Assembly: GCA_017745595.1 (NCBI GenBank)
Contig: WMBV01000001.1
Coordinates: 1-64,000 of the forward strand
Direction: 5' to 3'
Origin: Bordetella petrii
GTDB taxonomy: Bacteria; Pseudomonadota; Gammaproteobacteria; Burkholderiales; Burkholderiaceae_B
DNA: 64,000 bases
Shown here: in pieces, positions 25,514 through 33,664 of the stretch
Layout: every line of letters begins with the position of its first letter
Numbering within the stretch: the stretch's first letter is position 1
Translations under genes and position numbers: made by a program
The notes under the pieces: model-generated
Database searches by the model: none
Seen by the model: only the letters and a program-made list of their open reading frames with translations
What the model was told of the DNA's origin: nothing

Positions 25514-26725
25514 TCATTTAGCGGGCCGCGGCAAGCCGAGCCCAATACGCGCCACTTGATCCCGCATCACCTGTACGCTGCCGTGATTGATCGTTGACTG
25601 GTAGGCGCCCAGCAAGTTGTGGGCGAACACGCCCTGCTCGATGGCGTCCGGCGATCCGTTCATCAACTGGGCATGGGGGCCGAGAATCTGCGTGATCGCC
25701 TCGGTGGCACGCACACTGTGCTCGGGCGCGAACACCTTCTCGGCCGACCCTTCATAAGTAAACTTGCCGCCGTGCTGCTCGATGCTGATGCTGCGCATCG
25801 TCATCAGGCGGCAAACCTCCGCCTCTATCCACATCTCGGCGACCTTGTCGCGCACCTGCGGATCCGCGCGCAGCGAGTCCTGCAATTCCCCATCGCCATG
25901 CAGCCAATTGACGATATCCTCGTCGCGCTGCACGGACATCAGGTAGCGGAACGCGCCCACGCGATCCAGGTTCAGGCCGCGCCGCGCGACGTCCCAGCCG
26001 CCGCCCTCGGTGCCCAGCAGGCACGACGCGGGAACCTCCACGTTGTCCAGGAACACTTCATTGGTGCGCTCTTCTCCGTACGTGGTGCCGAACGGCGCCT
26101 TGGGATCATTCTGCACGGTCCAGAGCGGCCGCACTGTCAGGCCCGGCGTATTCATCGGAACCAGCAGGATGGACAGGCCACGGCTGCGCGTAGAGTCGGG
26201 ATCCGTGCGCACCATCAGGAAAATATGCGTCGCGCTCTGGGCATTGGTCGTGAAGATCTTCTGCCCGTTGATCACGTACTTGTCGCCCACCCGCTGCGCC
26301 CGGCAGCGAATGCCGGCAAGATCGGTTCCGCAGCCGGGTTCGCTATACCCCTGGCAAAATATGATGTCGCGGCGGATAGCCCCCGGAACGAACTCGTCTT
26401 TCTGGGCCTGCGAGCCGAAGGCCAGAATGGCGGGCGCGCCCGTGCCCCCGCCCAGGATGATGCCGGTTGCGCGAAAGAACTCTTCTTCAATGACGAACTG
26501 CGCCGTCCGGGTTCCGCCGCCGCCGCCGTACTCGGCCGGCCAGCTCCAGGCAAACCAGCGCTGCTCGTTGACCTTGTCATAAAAGGCCCGGATCAGCTTG
26601 CCCCAGCCTTCTCCCCTGCGGCCCGCGGCATACTCGGCACGCACGTCCGGGGTAAAGTGCTCGGCCAGAAATGCCTGCACCTTTTTGCGTAGCTGTTCTT
26701 CTTCAGCGCTGAAAGAAAACTCCAT
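25514..26725 (-). CDS. Acyl-CoA dehydrogenase family protein
   Basis: This 403-residue protein has the flavin- and substrate-binding segments FCQGYSEPGCGTDLAGIRCRA near residue 125 and GQKIFTTNAQSATHIFLMVRT near 155, and ends in the family-like RIGLGLPR. The usual C-terminal EGTSEIQ motif is replaced by NHGSVQVM, so the standard catalytic Glu position is His. With the adjacent paralogue this looks like an alpha/beta pair, as in steroid- and terpenoid-type acyl-CoA dehydrogenases. GGAGCG precedes the start. Confidence 0.86.
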   Translation of the reverse strand: MEFSFSAEEEQLRKKVQAFLAEHFTPDVRAEYAAGRRGEGWGKLIRAFYDKVNEQRWFAWSWPAEYGGGGGTRTAQFVIEEEFFRATGIILGGGTGAPAILAFGSQAQKDEFVPGAIRRDIIFCQGYSEPGCGTDLAGIRCRAQRVGDKYVINGQKIFTTNAQSATHIFLMVRTDPDSTRSRGLSILLVPMNTPGLTVRPLWTVQNDPKAPFGTTYGEERTNEVFLDNVEVPASCLLGTEGGGWDVARRGLNLDRVGAFRYLMSVQRDEDIVNWLHGDGELQDSLRADPQVRDKVAEMWIEAEVCRLMTMRSISIEQHGGKFTYEGSAEKVFAPEHSVRATEAITQILGPHAQLMNGSPDAIEQGVFAHNLLGAYQSTINHGSVQVMRDQVARIGLGLPRPAK

Positions 26726-26760
26726 TCCTGTCGCTCCTTGATTGCGAATATCGTCAGTCT

Positions 26761-27690
26761 TTACTCGGCGTACTTGCCGGTAAGTTGCGGCGTCGTCGCC
26801 CCCTCGAGATTGAGGTTCTGGCGCTGCAAGCGCGTTTCCCGGGCCCAGGTGCGCTTGAGATCGTCCTGCACACGGATACGCAGGCGTCCCAGGCCTTCTA
26901 CTTCGAGTTCGACCCGATCGCCGTCCTGGAATGGATTCAAGCCGCGGTGGTTAGTGCCCGTGGCCAGCACGTCGCCCGGGTCGAGCGTTTGAATCGCGCT
27001 GGCCCACTCGATGCAGCGCGGAATCTTGTGCGCCATGTCGTCGGTATTGAAATCCTGCATCAGCTGGCCATTGGTCCAGAGCCGGACCCGCAGGCGTTGC
27101 GGGTCTTCGATTTCGTCGGCGGTGACGATGTAGGGGCCGAGGGGCGCGAAGGTATCGCGGGACTTGATCCCGAAGAACATGTTCCTGTCCGAGCCGACGC
27201 CGCGCGCCGAGCCATCGATGAAGTTGACGTAGCCGAACACGTAGTTCATCGCGTCGGCGGCCGCCACATTGGCGGCCCGCTTGCCGATCACCAGCGCCAG
27301 TTCCGCCTCGCCCTCGAAGATCGTCGCGGGAATATCGGGCAAGACCATGGTGTCGCCGTCGCCGATCACGCTCGTGGCCGGCTTGTAGAACGCATCGATG
27401 GGCGCGGGCGCGGCGCGAGTACCGTCTTCCATGTAATTGACGGCCATGCAGAGAATCTTGCCCGGCCGCGGCAACGGCGGGCGGATGCGCACGGTATCCA
27501 GGGGCAGGCCGGGTCTTTCCCGCGCCGCCTTTTCGATTCGCGGGCGATACGCCTCGAACTGCTCGATCAGGCCGGTCATCAGGTCCTGAGGCCGGGCATG
27601 CGGAATGTCCGCCACCACGTCGGTCACATCGACGACCCGGTTTTCCTGCAGGATGCCGAGACGGTAGTCGTTGAAAAAAAGTATCTTCAT
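26761..27690 (-). CDS. Fumarylacetoacetate hydrolase family protein
   Basis: This 309-residue enzyme has a short N-terminal domain (about 1-75) and a C-terminal FAH barrel. The metal-binding acidic cluster appears in TIFEGEAELALVIGKRA near residue 120, followed by GYVNFIDGSARG and KSRDTFAPLGPYIV. Family members hydrolyse C-C bonds of acylpyruvates, or decarboxylate or hydrate related oxo acids. It is the first gene of a minus-strand operon with the two acyl-CoA dehydrogenases, and an exact operator copy lies 18 bases upstream of its start. Confidence 0.9.
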   Translation of the reverse strand: MKILFFNDYRLGILQENRVVDVTDVVADIPHARPQDLMTGLIEQFEAYRPRIEKAARERPGLPLDTVRIRPPLPRPGKILCMAVNYMEDGTRAAPAPIDAFYKPATSVIGDGDTMVLPDIPATIFEGEAELALVIGKRAANVAAADAMNYVFGYVNFIDGSARGVGSDRNMFFGIKSRDTFAPLGPYIVTADEIEDPQRLRVRLWTNGQLMQDFNTDDMAHKIPRCIEWASAIQTLDPGDVLATGTNHRGLNPFQDGDRVELEVEGLGRLRIRVQDDLKRTWARETRLQRQNLNLEGATTPQLTGKYAE

Positions 27691-27707
27691 CGCGCGATTC
27701 CCATATT

Positions 27708-27724
27708 AATTTGCATAGCAAATT
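27708..27724. promoter_or_regulatory. Cluster operator palindrome, exact copy 7 (FAH/acyl-CoA dehydrogenase operon)
   Basis: AATTTGCATAGCAAATT, identical to 19995-20011 including the flanking TT. It lies immediately upstream of the minus-strand operon 24338-27690 in an AT-rich divergent region. Confidence 0.75.
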
Positions 27725-27796
27725 ATTTATTTGTTTATTTTACAATCCTAAAGTCCTGGGATATCGTTGTCAAATCATTCAATGTGAATAGTTTTT

Positions 27797-27813
27797 TATT
27801 TTCTCTGCAAATT
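27797..27813. promoter_or_regulatory. Cluster operator-like palindrome, copy 8 (amidohydrolase side)
   Basis: TATTTTC-TCT-GCAAATT matches 12 of 14 arm positions, with a perfect right arm. It ends 23 bases before the amidohydrolase ATG. Confidence 0.5.
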
Positions 27814-27836
27814 AATAATCCACAATAACCGCGACG

Positions 27837-28919
27837 ATGCCTTCCAAACTTGTTCTACGACCGTCCCTGCCGCCATCCGCCAAGAATGCCCCCGGCCACG
27901 CCAAGCACGACAACTCGGCGTGGCGCGCATTGCGCCGCGAAGAAATCCTGGACCCGCAACGCCCCATCATCGACGCCCATCACCATCTGTGGGCCAAGGC
28001 CGGCGAAACGTATGCGCTGGAGGACTACCTGGCCGATACCCGGGCGGGGCACGATATCCGGGCCTCGGTCTATGTCGAATGCGGATCGAACTACCGCACC
28101 GACGGACCCGAGATGATGAACCGCCTGGGCGAAATCGAGTTCGCCCAAGAACAGGCGATGAAGGCGGCCGCCATGCCGCGGGACACGCGGGTCTGCGCCG
28201 CCATTGTCGGCACGGCGGATCTGACCTATGGCGCCGAAATCGCCCGGCTGCTCGATGCCGAGATCGCGGCCAGCCCGGACAGGGTCCGCGGCATCCGCCT
28301 GAGCACCAAGTGGGACCCCGACGAAGCCCTGAATCATGGGCGCTATGTCGTGCCGCCCCGCCTGCTCATGGACGAGAGTTTCCGCGAGGGGTACGCGCTG
28401 CTCGCGCCTCGGAACCTCAGCTTCGATGCCCTGGTGTATCACCCGCAGATTCCCGAACTGGCCCATCTGGCGCGCAGCTTCCCGGACACCCAGATCATTC
28501 TGAACCACATCGGCGGCCTGGTCGCGAACACGCGCACCTATCGCGACCATGCCGACCAGGCGGTTGCGCAATGGCGAACGGCCATGGCCGAACTCGCGCG
28601 CTGCCCCAACGTCATGGTCAAGCTGGGCGGCCTCGGTATGGCTTACGTGGATTACGGCCTGCATAGTCTCGCCACGCCGGCGTCGTCTCAGGAACTGGCC
28701 AGGATCTGGGGCCCGCTGCTTGAATTCTGCATCGACCAGTTCGGCCCCGACCGATGCATGTTCGAGAGCAACTTCCCGCCGGATCGCGATTCTGTCGATT
28801 TCCACGTCATGTGGAATGCATTCAAGCGCATCGCGTCCGGATATTCCGAAGACGAAAAGCACGAACTCTTCTTCGGCACCGCCGCGCGGGCATACCGGCT
28901 GAAACTGGACCCGCCCTAG
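27837..28919 (+). CDS. Amidohydrolase 2 family (TIM-barrel) hydrolase
   Basis: This 360-residue metal-dependent hydrolase has the early ligand motif PIIDAHHHLW near residue 40, ASVYVECG near 75, ILNHIGG near 220 and the late FESNFPPD near 308. Relatives include 2-pyrone-4,6-dicarboxylate hydrolase and decarboxylases of aromatic acids. It is a single plus-strand gene, divergent from the FAH operon and convergent with the ThDP gene. It probably belongs to the regulon through the palindrome upstream. The ribosome site is weak. Confidence 0.88.
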   Translation: MPSKLVLRPSLPPSAKNAPGHAKHDNSAWRALRREEILDPQRPIIDAHHHLWAKAGETYALEDYLADTRAGHDIRASVYVECGSNYRTDGPEMMNRLGEIEFAQEQAMKAAAMPRDTRVCAAIVGTADLTYGAEIARLLDAEIAASPDRVRGIRLSTKWDPDEALNHGRYVVPPRLLMDESFREGYALLAPRNLSFDALVYHPQIPELAHLARSFPDTQIILNHIGGLVANTRTYRDHADQAVAQWRTAMAELARCPNVMVKLGGLGMAYVDYGLHSLATPASSQELARIWGPLLEFCIDQFGPDRCMFESNFPPDRDSVDFHVMWNAFKRIASGYSEDEKHELFFGTAARAYRLKLDPP

Positions 28920-28937
28920 CCCGCAAAAGGGCCGAAA

Positions 28938-28968
28938 GCCGCTGGCGACTCGACGCGCCAGCGGCCTT
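28938..28968. terminator. Bidirectional terminator between convergent genes
   Basis: GCCGCTGGCG (28938-28947) and CGCCAGCGGC (28956-28965) form a perfect 10-base-pair stem with an 8-base loop. On the minus strand it is followed by TTTCGGCCCTTTT, on the plus strand by CTTCG. It separates the amidohydrolase and ThDP genes. Confidence 0.7.
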
Positions 28969-28986
28969 CGTGGACACGTACGCTGC

Positions 28987-30546
28987 TTAGATGAGCGCTT
29001 CGATCAGCATGGGGCCCTGGCCGGCCAGGCCCTCGCGCAGCGAACGGATGAACCCTTCGACCGTATCGACCCGCGCCGCCGGCACCCCCATGCCCTTGGC
29101 CACGCTGACCCAGTCGATGGCCGGATCATCCAGGTCCATCATCCGGTGCGCATTGCGGCCCGGCGCCTCGACGCCCACCCGCGTCATCTCGCCATGCAGC
29201 GTGGCATAAGAGCGGTTGGCGTACACGATGGTCAGCACATCGAGCCGTTCCCGCGCCTGCGTCCACAGCGCCTGCAAGGTATACATGCCGCTGCCGTCGG
29301 CCTGCATGACCACCACCTTGCGGTCGGGGCAGGCCACCGCCGCGCCCGTCGCCAGCGGCAGGCCGATGCCGATGGCGCCGCCCGTGATCTGCAGCCAGTC
29401 GTGCGGCGCCGCGGCCACGTTGTAAATGGCCAGGTCGCGGCCCGACGTCACCGACTCGTCGCACACGATGGCCTGTTCGGGCAGCATCGCCAGCGTAATG
29501 CGGTTGACCGCGGCGGCGGTAAGCGCCCCCGAAGCGGGTACGCTGGTGTCGAGCACGGGCATGGGAAGCGAAGCCGCATTGGCGCCTACGCCCAGTTCTT
29601 CGGCCAGCCACTCGAGCGCGTGCGCGAGGTCCTGCTCAGAAGTGGCCATGGTGTGCACCTCGCATTCCGGCGGCGCCAGCAGACTGGGCTTGCCCGGATA
29701 GGCGAAGAAAGCCACGGGCTGGCGCGCCCCCACCAAGATCAGGTGGCGGACATCTTTCAGAAACGCGACGGCCATATCGATGGGATACGGCACCCGTTCG
29801 AGCGGCACGCGGCCACGGCCCCGCTCGACGCGGATATTCGAGCTTTCGCTCGACACCCGCGCGCCGGTGGCCTGGGCGATACGGCCCGCGGCGGCCAGCG
29901 CGCGGCCGCGCAACGCGGCCCCACCCAGCAACAGCATCGCGGGCTGCCCCGAGCGCAGCAATTGCGCCGCCTGGCGGATGGCCTCGGCTTGCGGCGCGCC
30001 CGGCCGGGGAATGCTTACCGGCTTGGGGGCCGGCGTATCGGCGGGCAGTTCGCCCCAGGCCGCATCGGCCGGCAGGATCAGCGTGGCGATCTGGCCCGGC
30101 GCCTGCCGCGCCGCCAGAATGGCTTCGCTGGTCTTGCCCGACAAGGACGCCGCGGTCTCGGCGCGCGCCACCCAATGCGACATGGGCGCGGCCACCCCGA
30201 CCACGTCACTGGTCAACGGCGCGTCGTAGCCGACGTGATAGGTCGCGTGGTCGCCCACCACATTGATCATGGGCGTGCGTGCCCGCTTGGCGTTGTGCAG
30301 ATTGGCCAGGCCATTGCCCAGGCCCGGTCCCAGATGCAGCAAGGTGGCGGCGGGCTTGTCGGCCATGCGCGCATACCCGTCGGCCGCCCCCGTGACCACG
30401 CCTTCAAACAGCCCCAGCACGCAACGCATGCTCGGCTTGCGATCCAGCGCCGCCACGAAGTGCATCTCGGACGTGCCGGGGTTGGCGAAACAAACATCCA
30501 CCCCGTTGGCCAATAGGGTGTCGCACAGACTGTCAGCTCCGTTCAT
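28987..30546 (-). CDS. Thiamine-diphosphate-dependent enzyme, acetolactate synthase large subunit-like
   Basis: This 519-residue enzyme has the three ThDP-enzyme domains. The catalytic-type Glu is in GLFEGVVTGAADGYAR near residue 50, the central domain covers about 190-320, and the ThDP/metal motif reads MQADGSGMYTLQALW near 420, continuing to NRSYATL. Members of this branch, annotated as acetolactate-synthase-like or benzoylformate-decarboxylase-like, ligate or decarboxylate 2-oxo acids. Biosynthetic AHAS is unlikely in this context. GAGGA precedes the ATG. A palindrome copy lies 112 bases upstream. Confidence 0.86.
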   Translation of the reverse strand: MNGADSLCDTLLANGVDVCFANPGTSEMHFVAALDRKPSMRCVLGLFEGVVTGAADGYARMADKPAATLLHLGPGLGNGLANLHNAKRARTPMINVVGDHATYHVGYDAPLTSDVVGVAAPMSHWVARAETAASLSGKTSEAILAARQAPGQIATLILPADAAWGELPADTPAPKPVSIPRPGAPQAEAIRQAAQLLRSGQPAMLLLGGAALRGRALAAAGRIAQATGARVSSESSNIRVERGRGRVPLERVPYPIDMAVAFLKDVRHLILVGARQPVAFFAYPGKPSLLAPPECEVHTMATSEQDLAHALEWLAEELGVGANAASLPMPVLDTSVPASGALTAAAVNRITLAMLPEQAIVCDESVTSGRDLAIYNVAAAPHDWLQITGGAIGIGLPLATGAAVACPDRKVVVMQADGSGMYTLQALWTQARERLDVLTIVYANRSYATLHGEMTRVGVEAPGRNAHRMMDLDDPAIDWVSVAKGMGVPAARVDTVEGFIRSLREGLAGQGPMLIEALI

Positions 30547-30657
30547 TCGAATTCCTCTGCTCTATCGTTGACGGCGGCCATCCAGCCGTTGATGGACCCG
30601 CCTCTGCAAAGGCTGTTTATACCCCTTATGATCCGGATTGTGAAATTGCGTATAAAT

Positions 30658-30674
30658 AATATGCAGTGCAAATA
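30658..30674. promoter_or_regulatory. Cluster operator-like palindrome, copy 9 (ThDP gene)
   Basis: AATATGC-AGT-GCAAATA matches 12 of 14 arm positions. It lies 112 bases upstream of the ThDP start, further than the other copies. A second half-site-like GAAATTGCG lies nearer at 30641. Confidence 0.45.
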
Positions 30675-30733
30675 GACGGTAGCCATGGGCTTGCAGCGCA
30701 TGCCCGGCGCTCGAGGCATCGCCGGCTTTCCGA

Positions 30734-31330
30734 TCAGCCGACCTTGATCAAGTCTTTGAAGATCAGGTGCCCCCAGCTTTTTCCGCGCGCATGCACCAGC
30801 AATCCCCCTTCCGACAGCCCGCCAAGCTGGACCGGCGCAAAACCGAGGTTTTCCGCCAGCGCCCCCACGTCTGCCGCGGCGCCTTCATCGTTGCTCGCCA
30901 GGAACACGGCTCTCTTGCCACCCTGTACGGCCGAGTCCTGGTCTAGAACGGCAGCGACCAGATGGTTGAAGCCCTTCACCAGCCTGGCACCGGTAAACGT
31001 CTTCGCGACGAAAGCAGAGGACGGAAGGCCGTCCAGTTCCTCAAGCGGGGCCTGCGTGTTCATCGCATCGATAATGATCTTCCCCTTCCAGTCGGACAGC
31101 GCTTTTGCGACTTCCGGGTGCGACTCGAAACGGACGGCCAAAAAAATGATGTCCGCCTTGACGGCCTCCGCCAGGGTTTGGGGAATGATCGTGGGTCCGA
31201 TTGCGGCGGCACTGGATGCAACGCTTTCCGGGTCGCGCCGGGTTGCGACGGCGACTTCGATGCCGTTGCGGGCGAACGCCCTGGCCAGCGCCCGGCCGAT
31301 CTTGCCAAAGCCGACGATTGCATAGTTCAT
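30734..31330 (-). CDS. NADP-dependent oxidoreductase, F420-dependent reductase-like
   Basis: This 198-residue protein has an N-terminal Rossmann motif (AIVGFGKIGRALARAF) followed by VATRRDPES, which suits NADP binding, and no separate catalytic domain. It belongs to the NADP oxidoreductase, coenzyme F420-dependent family (COG2085). AAGGAGA precedes the start at 31330. It follows the short-chain dehydrogenase remnant by 73 bases. Its substrate is unknown, and I see no cluster operator directly upstream. Confidence 0.82.
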   Translation of the reverse strand: MNYAIVGFGKIGRALARAFARNGIEVAVATRRDPESVASSAAAIGPTIIPQTLAEAVKADIIFLAVRFESHPEVAKALSDWKGKIIIDAMNTQAPLEELDGLPSSAFVAKTFTGARLVKGFNHLVAAVLDQDSAVQGGKRAVFLASNDEGAAADVGALAENLGFAPVQLGGLSEGGLLVHARGKSWGHLIFKDLIKVG

Positions 31331-31403
31331 GAGATTCTCCTTCGGGTTTTCGGCGCGCTCAGGGCGGTTGCCCTTCAAGGATTGCGCCATTTGATTTTGC
31401 TGC

Positions 31404-32140
31404 TCAGCGTTGCGCCAGGCCGCCGTCAACGGCGACTTCGCTGGCGGTCATGAAGCTGCTGTCCGACGATGCGAGAAAGGCGGCCACCGCCCCGATTTCT
31501 GCCGGATCGGCCATGCGCTGAAGTGGAGTCATCGCTCCGTAGGCTTTCTGGCCCTCCTCGCCCAGCGCCTGCTTGGCGAGCTCGGTCGCCGTCGGCCCGG
31601 GCGACAGCACGTTCACCCGGATGCCGGTGCCCTTCAGGTCTTCCGCCCAGGTCCGCGCGAGGTTGCGCACGGCCGCCTTGCTCGCGCTATAGGCAGAGAA
31701 TCCCGCAGCACCCGTGGTGCCGGCGCTCGATCCCGTCAGGATGATCGAACCGCCCGGGCTCATCAGCGGCAACGCCTTCTGGACCGTGAAGATCGTGCCC
31801 TTCACATTGGTATCGAAGGTGTCGTCAATATGTTCGGCGGTGATCTGGCCGAGCGGAAGCGGGCTTCCCGCCCCGGCGTTGGCGACGACAATGTCGAGGG
31901 TTCCGCGCTCGGCCTTCACCGTCGAGTAGAGTCGGTCGAGGTCGGCCAGATCGGAGACCGAGCCCTTCACGGCGCGGGCATTGGCCCCCAGGGCGGCCAC
32001 GGCGGTGTCGAGCGCCTCTTGCCGGCGGCCGTAGATGAAGACGAAAGCGCCCTCCTCGATGAAGCGCTTTGCCGCGGCGAGGCCGATGGTGCGCGGCTGG
32101 TGCTGCGTGCCCAGGACAAAGGAACGGCGCGCGCCGACAT
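31404..32140 (-). pseudogene. Short-chain dehydrogenase/reductase with an N-terminal frameshift
   Basis: The intact part encodes an SDR: NAG near the middle, TGSSAGTTGAAGFSAYSASKAA with the catalytic Ser and Tyr-x-x-x-Lys, and the C-terminal MTASEVAVDGG. The nucleotide-binding Gly motif is missing in the frame that reads IGLAAAKRF. In the next frame an ATG at 32140 begins MSARAVPLSWARSTSR. Adding one G near 32092 would join them as STSRGTIGLAAAKRF and give a 245-residue protein, the normal SDR length. A one-base deletion, or a sequencing error, is the simplest explanation. Confidence 0.6.
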
Positions 32141-32262
32141 GACGGGGGACGACTGTTCGCCCTGATAACGGCGCTCGGCTGGGCGGTCGACCAGCCCTCA
32201 TTCGCGCCGCGGGCGAATCATCTCGTTCATCTCATTACGAGCGCCATCCTGGCACCAGCAGG

Positions 32263-33600
32263 TTAGAAACCCAGGTAATCTACCGCCTGCATGTACTTGA
32301 TTGCCAGCTGCTTAGCTGGCAAACGCAGCGCGTGAAACGGAATAGCGGCAAATCGCCCTTCACTGATCGGGCCCAATGATTCACCTGCGTCGCTTGTCGC
32401 CCGCTGTGCGAGCTCGCGCCCTAATAATGCGGACAAGGCCACCCCTCGGCCGTTGTAGCCAAGCGCATAATGCACATTTCTTCGCAGCATGCCGATGTGA
32501 GGCAGGCCGTCGAGCGTCACGGCAACCAGGCCAAACCATGCATATCTGATCGGAACACCATCCAGTTGCGGGAAAATTTTTGTCATGTCGCGCCTGACCC
32601 GCTCGTAGATTTTGGGCGAAGCACGACTGGAGGCGCCGCCCCGGCCCCCGAACAGCAAACTGCCGTCCGGCAGGATTCGGTAATAGTTCGTCAATCGCTT
32701 GGCGTCAGTTGCCACCTGCCCCCTCGGCAAGATGGTGGCTCGCACCCCAGGTGCCAATACTTGCGTCGAAATGACGGCCGACGCTACTGGCACGACGCGC
32801 TTGTTGAGATGGCGACCAGCCTTACTCAGATCGGAGTAGCCGTTGGTTGCGATGATGAGCTGGCGCGCTCTGACAGAACCGTCTGGCGTTCGTAGACGAA
32901 CGTGCTTTCCGTCCTCGATCCAATCCAGTACCGGCGTTTCGCAGAACAGACGAACCCCACGTCGGACAAGCGCGTTTCCCAGGCTCTGGCAATAATCGAA
33001 TGGGTGTATAGCACCTGCGCGCGGCTCCAGATACGATGCAGCATAGAATTCACTGCCCACGGCACATGCCGTTTCCTTCCGATCCAGCAGACACGGCGCG
33101 TTGTCGCCGACATGCCGCCGCAACCATTCGGCGTCGCTTCGGAAGCGGGCGATGTTCTTATCGCTGGTCATGGGTGTCAACAAGCCGCAGCGCACGAAGC
33201 CGCAAGGCAGGGCATGGTGATCTATAATTTGTTCCAATGTATCCAGCGCATCGTGCGCCCATCGGTACATACAAATTGCGATCTCCCGCCCATACCTGGC
33301 TTCGAGTTCCGGAAACGTTGGCTTGTACCTCGGAACGGCATTGCCGCCATTGCGCCCGCTGGCTCCCCACCCTATCTGATTGGCCTCCAGCACGGTCGCG
33401 GAGCGTCCCGCAAGATTTACATAATGGGCCGCCGACAGCCCGGTGAATCCGCCGCCGATAATCGCGACATCCGCATCCACATCAGCGGCCAAACGTGGAC
33501 ATTCGCAGCGCTCACGCGCCGAGGCAGACCAGAATGAAGCCGCATGCGGCTGGCGGCCGAGGTCTCGACCGAGACCGGTGAAACTGAGAACCCTAACCAT
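32263..33600 (-). CDS. FAD-dependent amine/amino-acid oxidase (DAO family)
   Basis: This flavoprotein of about 445 residues has a Rossmann FAD motif (DVAIIGGGFTGLSAAHYV), an Ala-Ser-Gly-Arg-Asn-Gly-Gly motif (GWGASGRNGGNAVPRY) like PuuB/DadA-type oxidases, and a C-terminal GYNGRGVALSALLG loop. These enzymes oxidise C-N bonds of amino acids, sarcosine or glutamyl-polyamines. It is the last gene of the hydantoinase operon, so the product of ring opening may be its substrate. A GTG at 33630 could extend the N terminus by 10 residues. Confidence 0.85.
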   Translation of the reverse strand: MVRVLSFTGLGRDLGRQPHAASFWSASARERCECPRLAADVDADVAIIGGGFTGLSAAHYVNLAGRSATVLEANQIGWGASGRNGGNAVPRYKPTFPELEARYGREIAICMYRWAHDALDTLEQIIDHHALPCGFVRCGLLTPMTSDKNIARFRSDAEWLRRHVGDNAPCLLDRKETACAVGSEFYAASYLEPRAGAIHPFDYCQSLGNALVRRGVRLFCETPVLDWIEDGKHVRLRTPDGSVRARQLIIATNGYSDLSKAGRHLNKRVVPVASAVISTQVLAPGVRATILPRGQVATDAKRLTNYYRILPDGSLLFGGRGGASSRASPKIYERVRRDMTKIFPQLDGVPIRYAWFGLVAVTLDGLPHIGMLRRNVHYALGYNGRGVALSALLGRELAQRATSDAGESLGPISEGRFAAIPFHALRLPAKQLAIKYMQAVDYLGF

Positions 33601-33664
33601 ATCGCTTGGAAACTCCGGCAAACGGGACACAGGGTCAGCACAAGACCAGGCTTCGCTTGATTTC

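Noticed and set aside
32069-32266. A plus-strand 65-codon frame with a hydrophobic end, possibly a gene fragment
   Set aside because: Most of it is antisense to the broken short-chain dehydrogenase, and the remaining 100 bases are too short to recognise.
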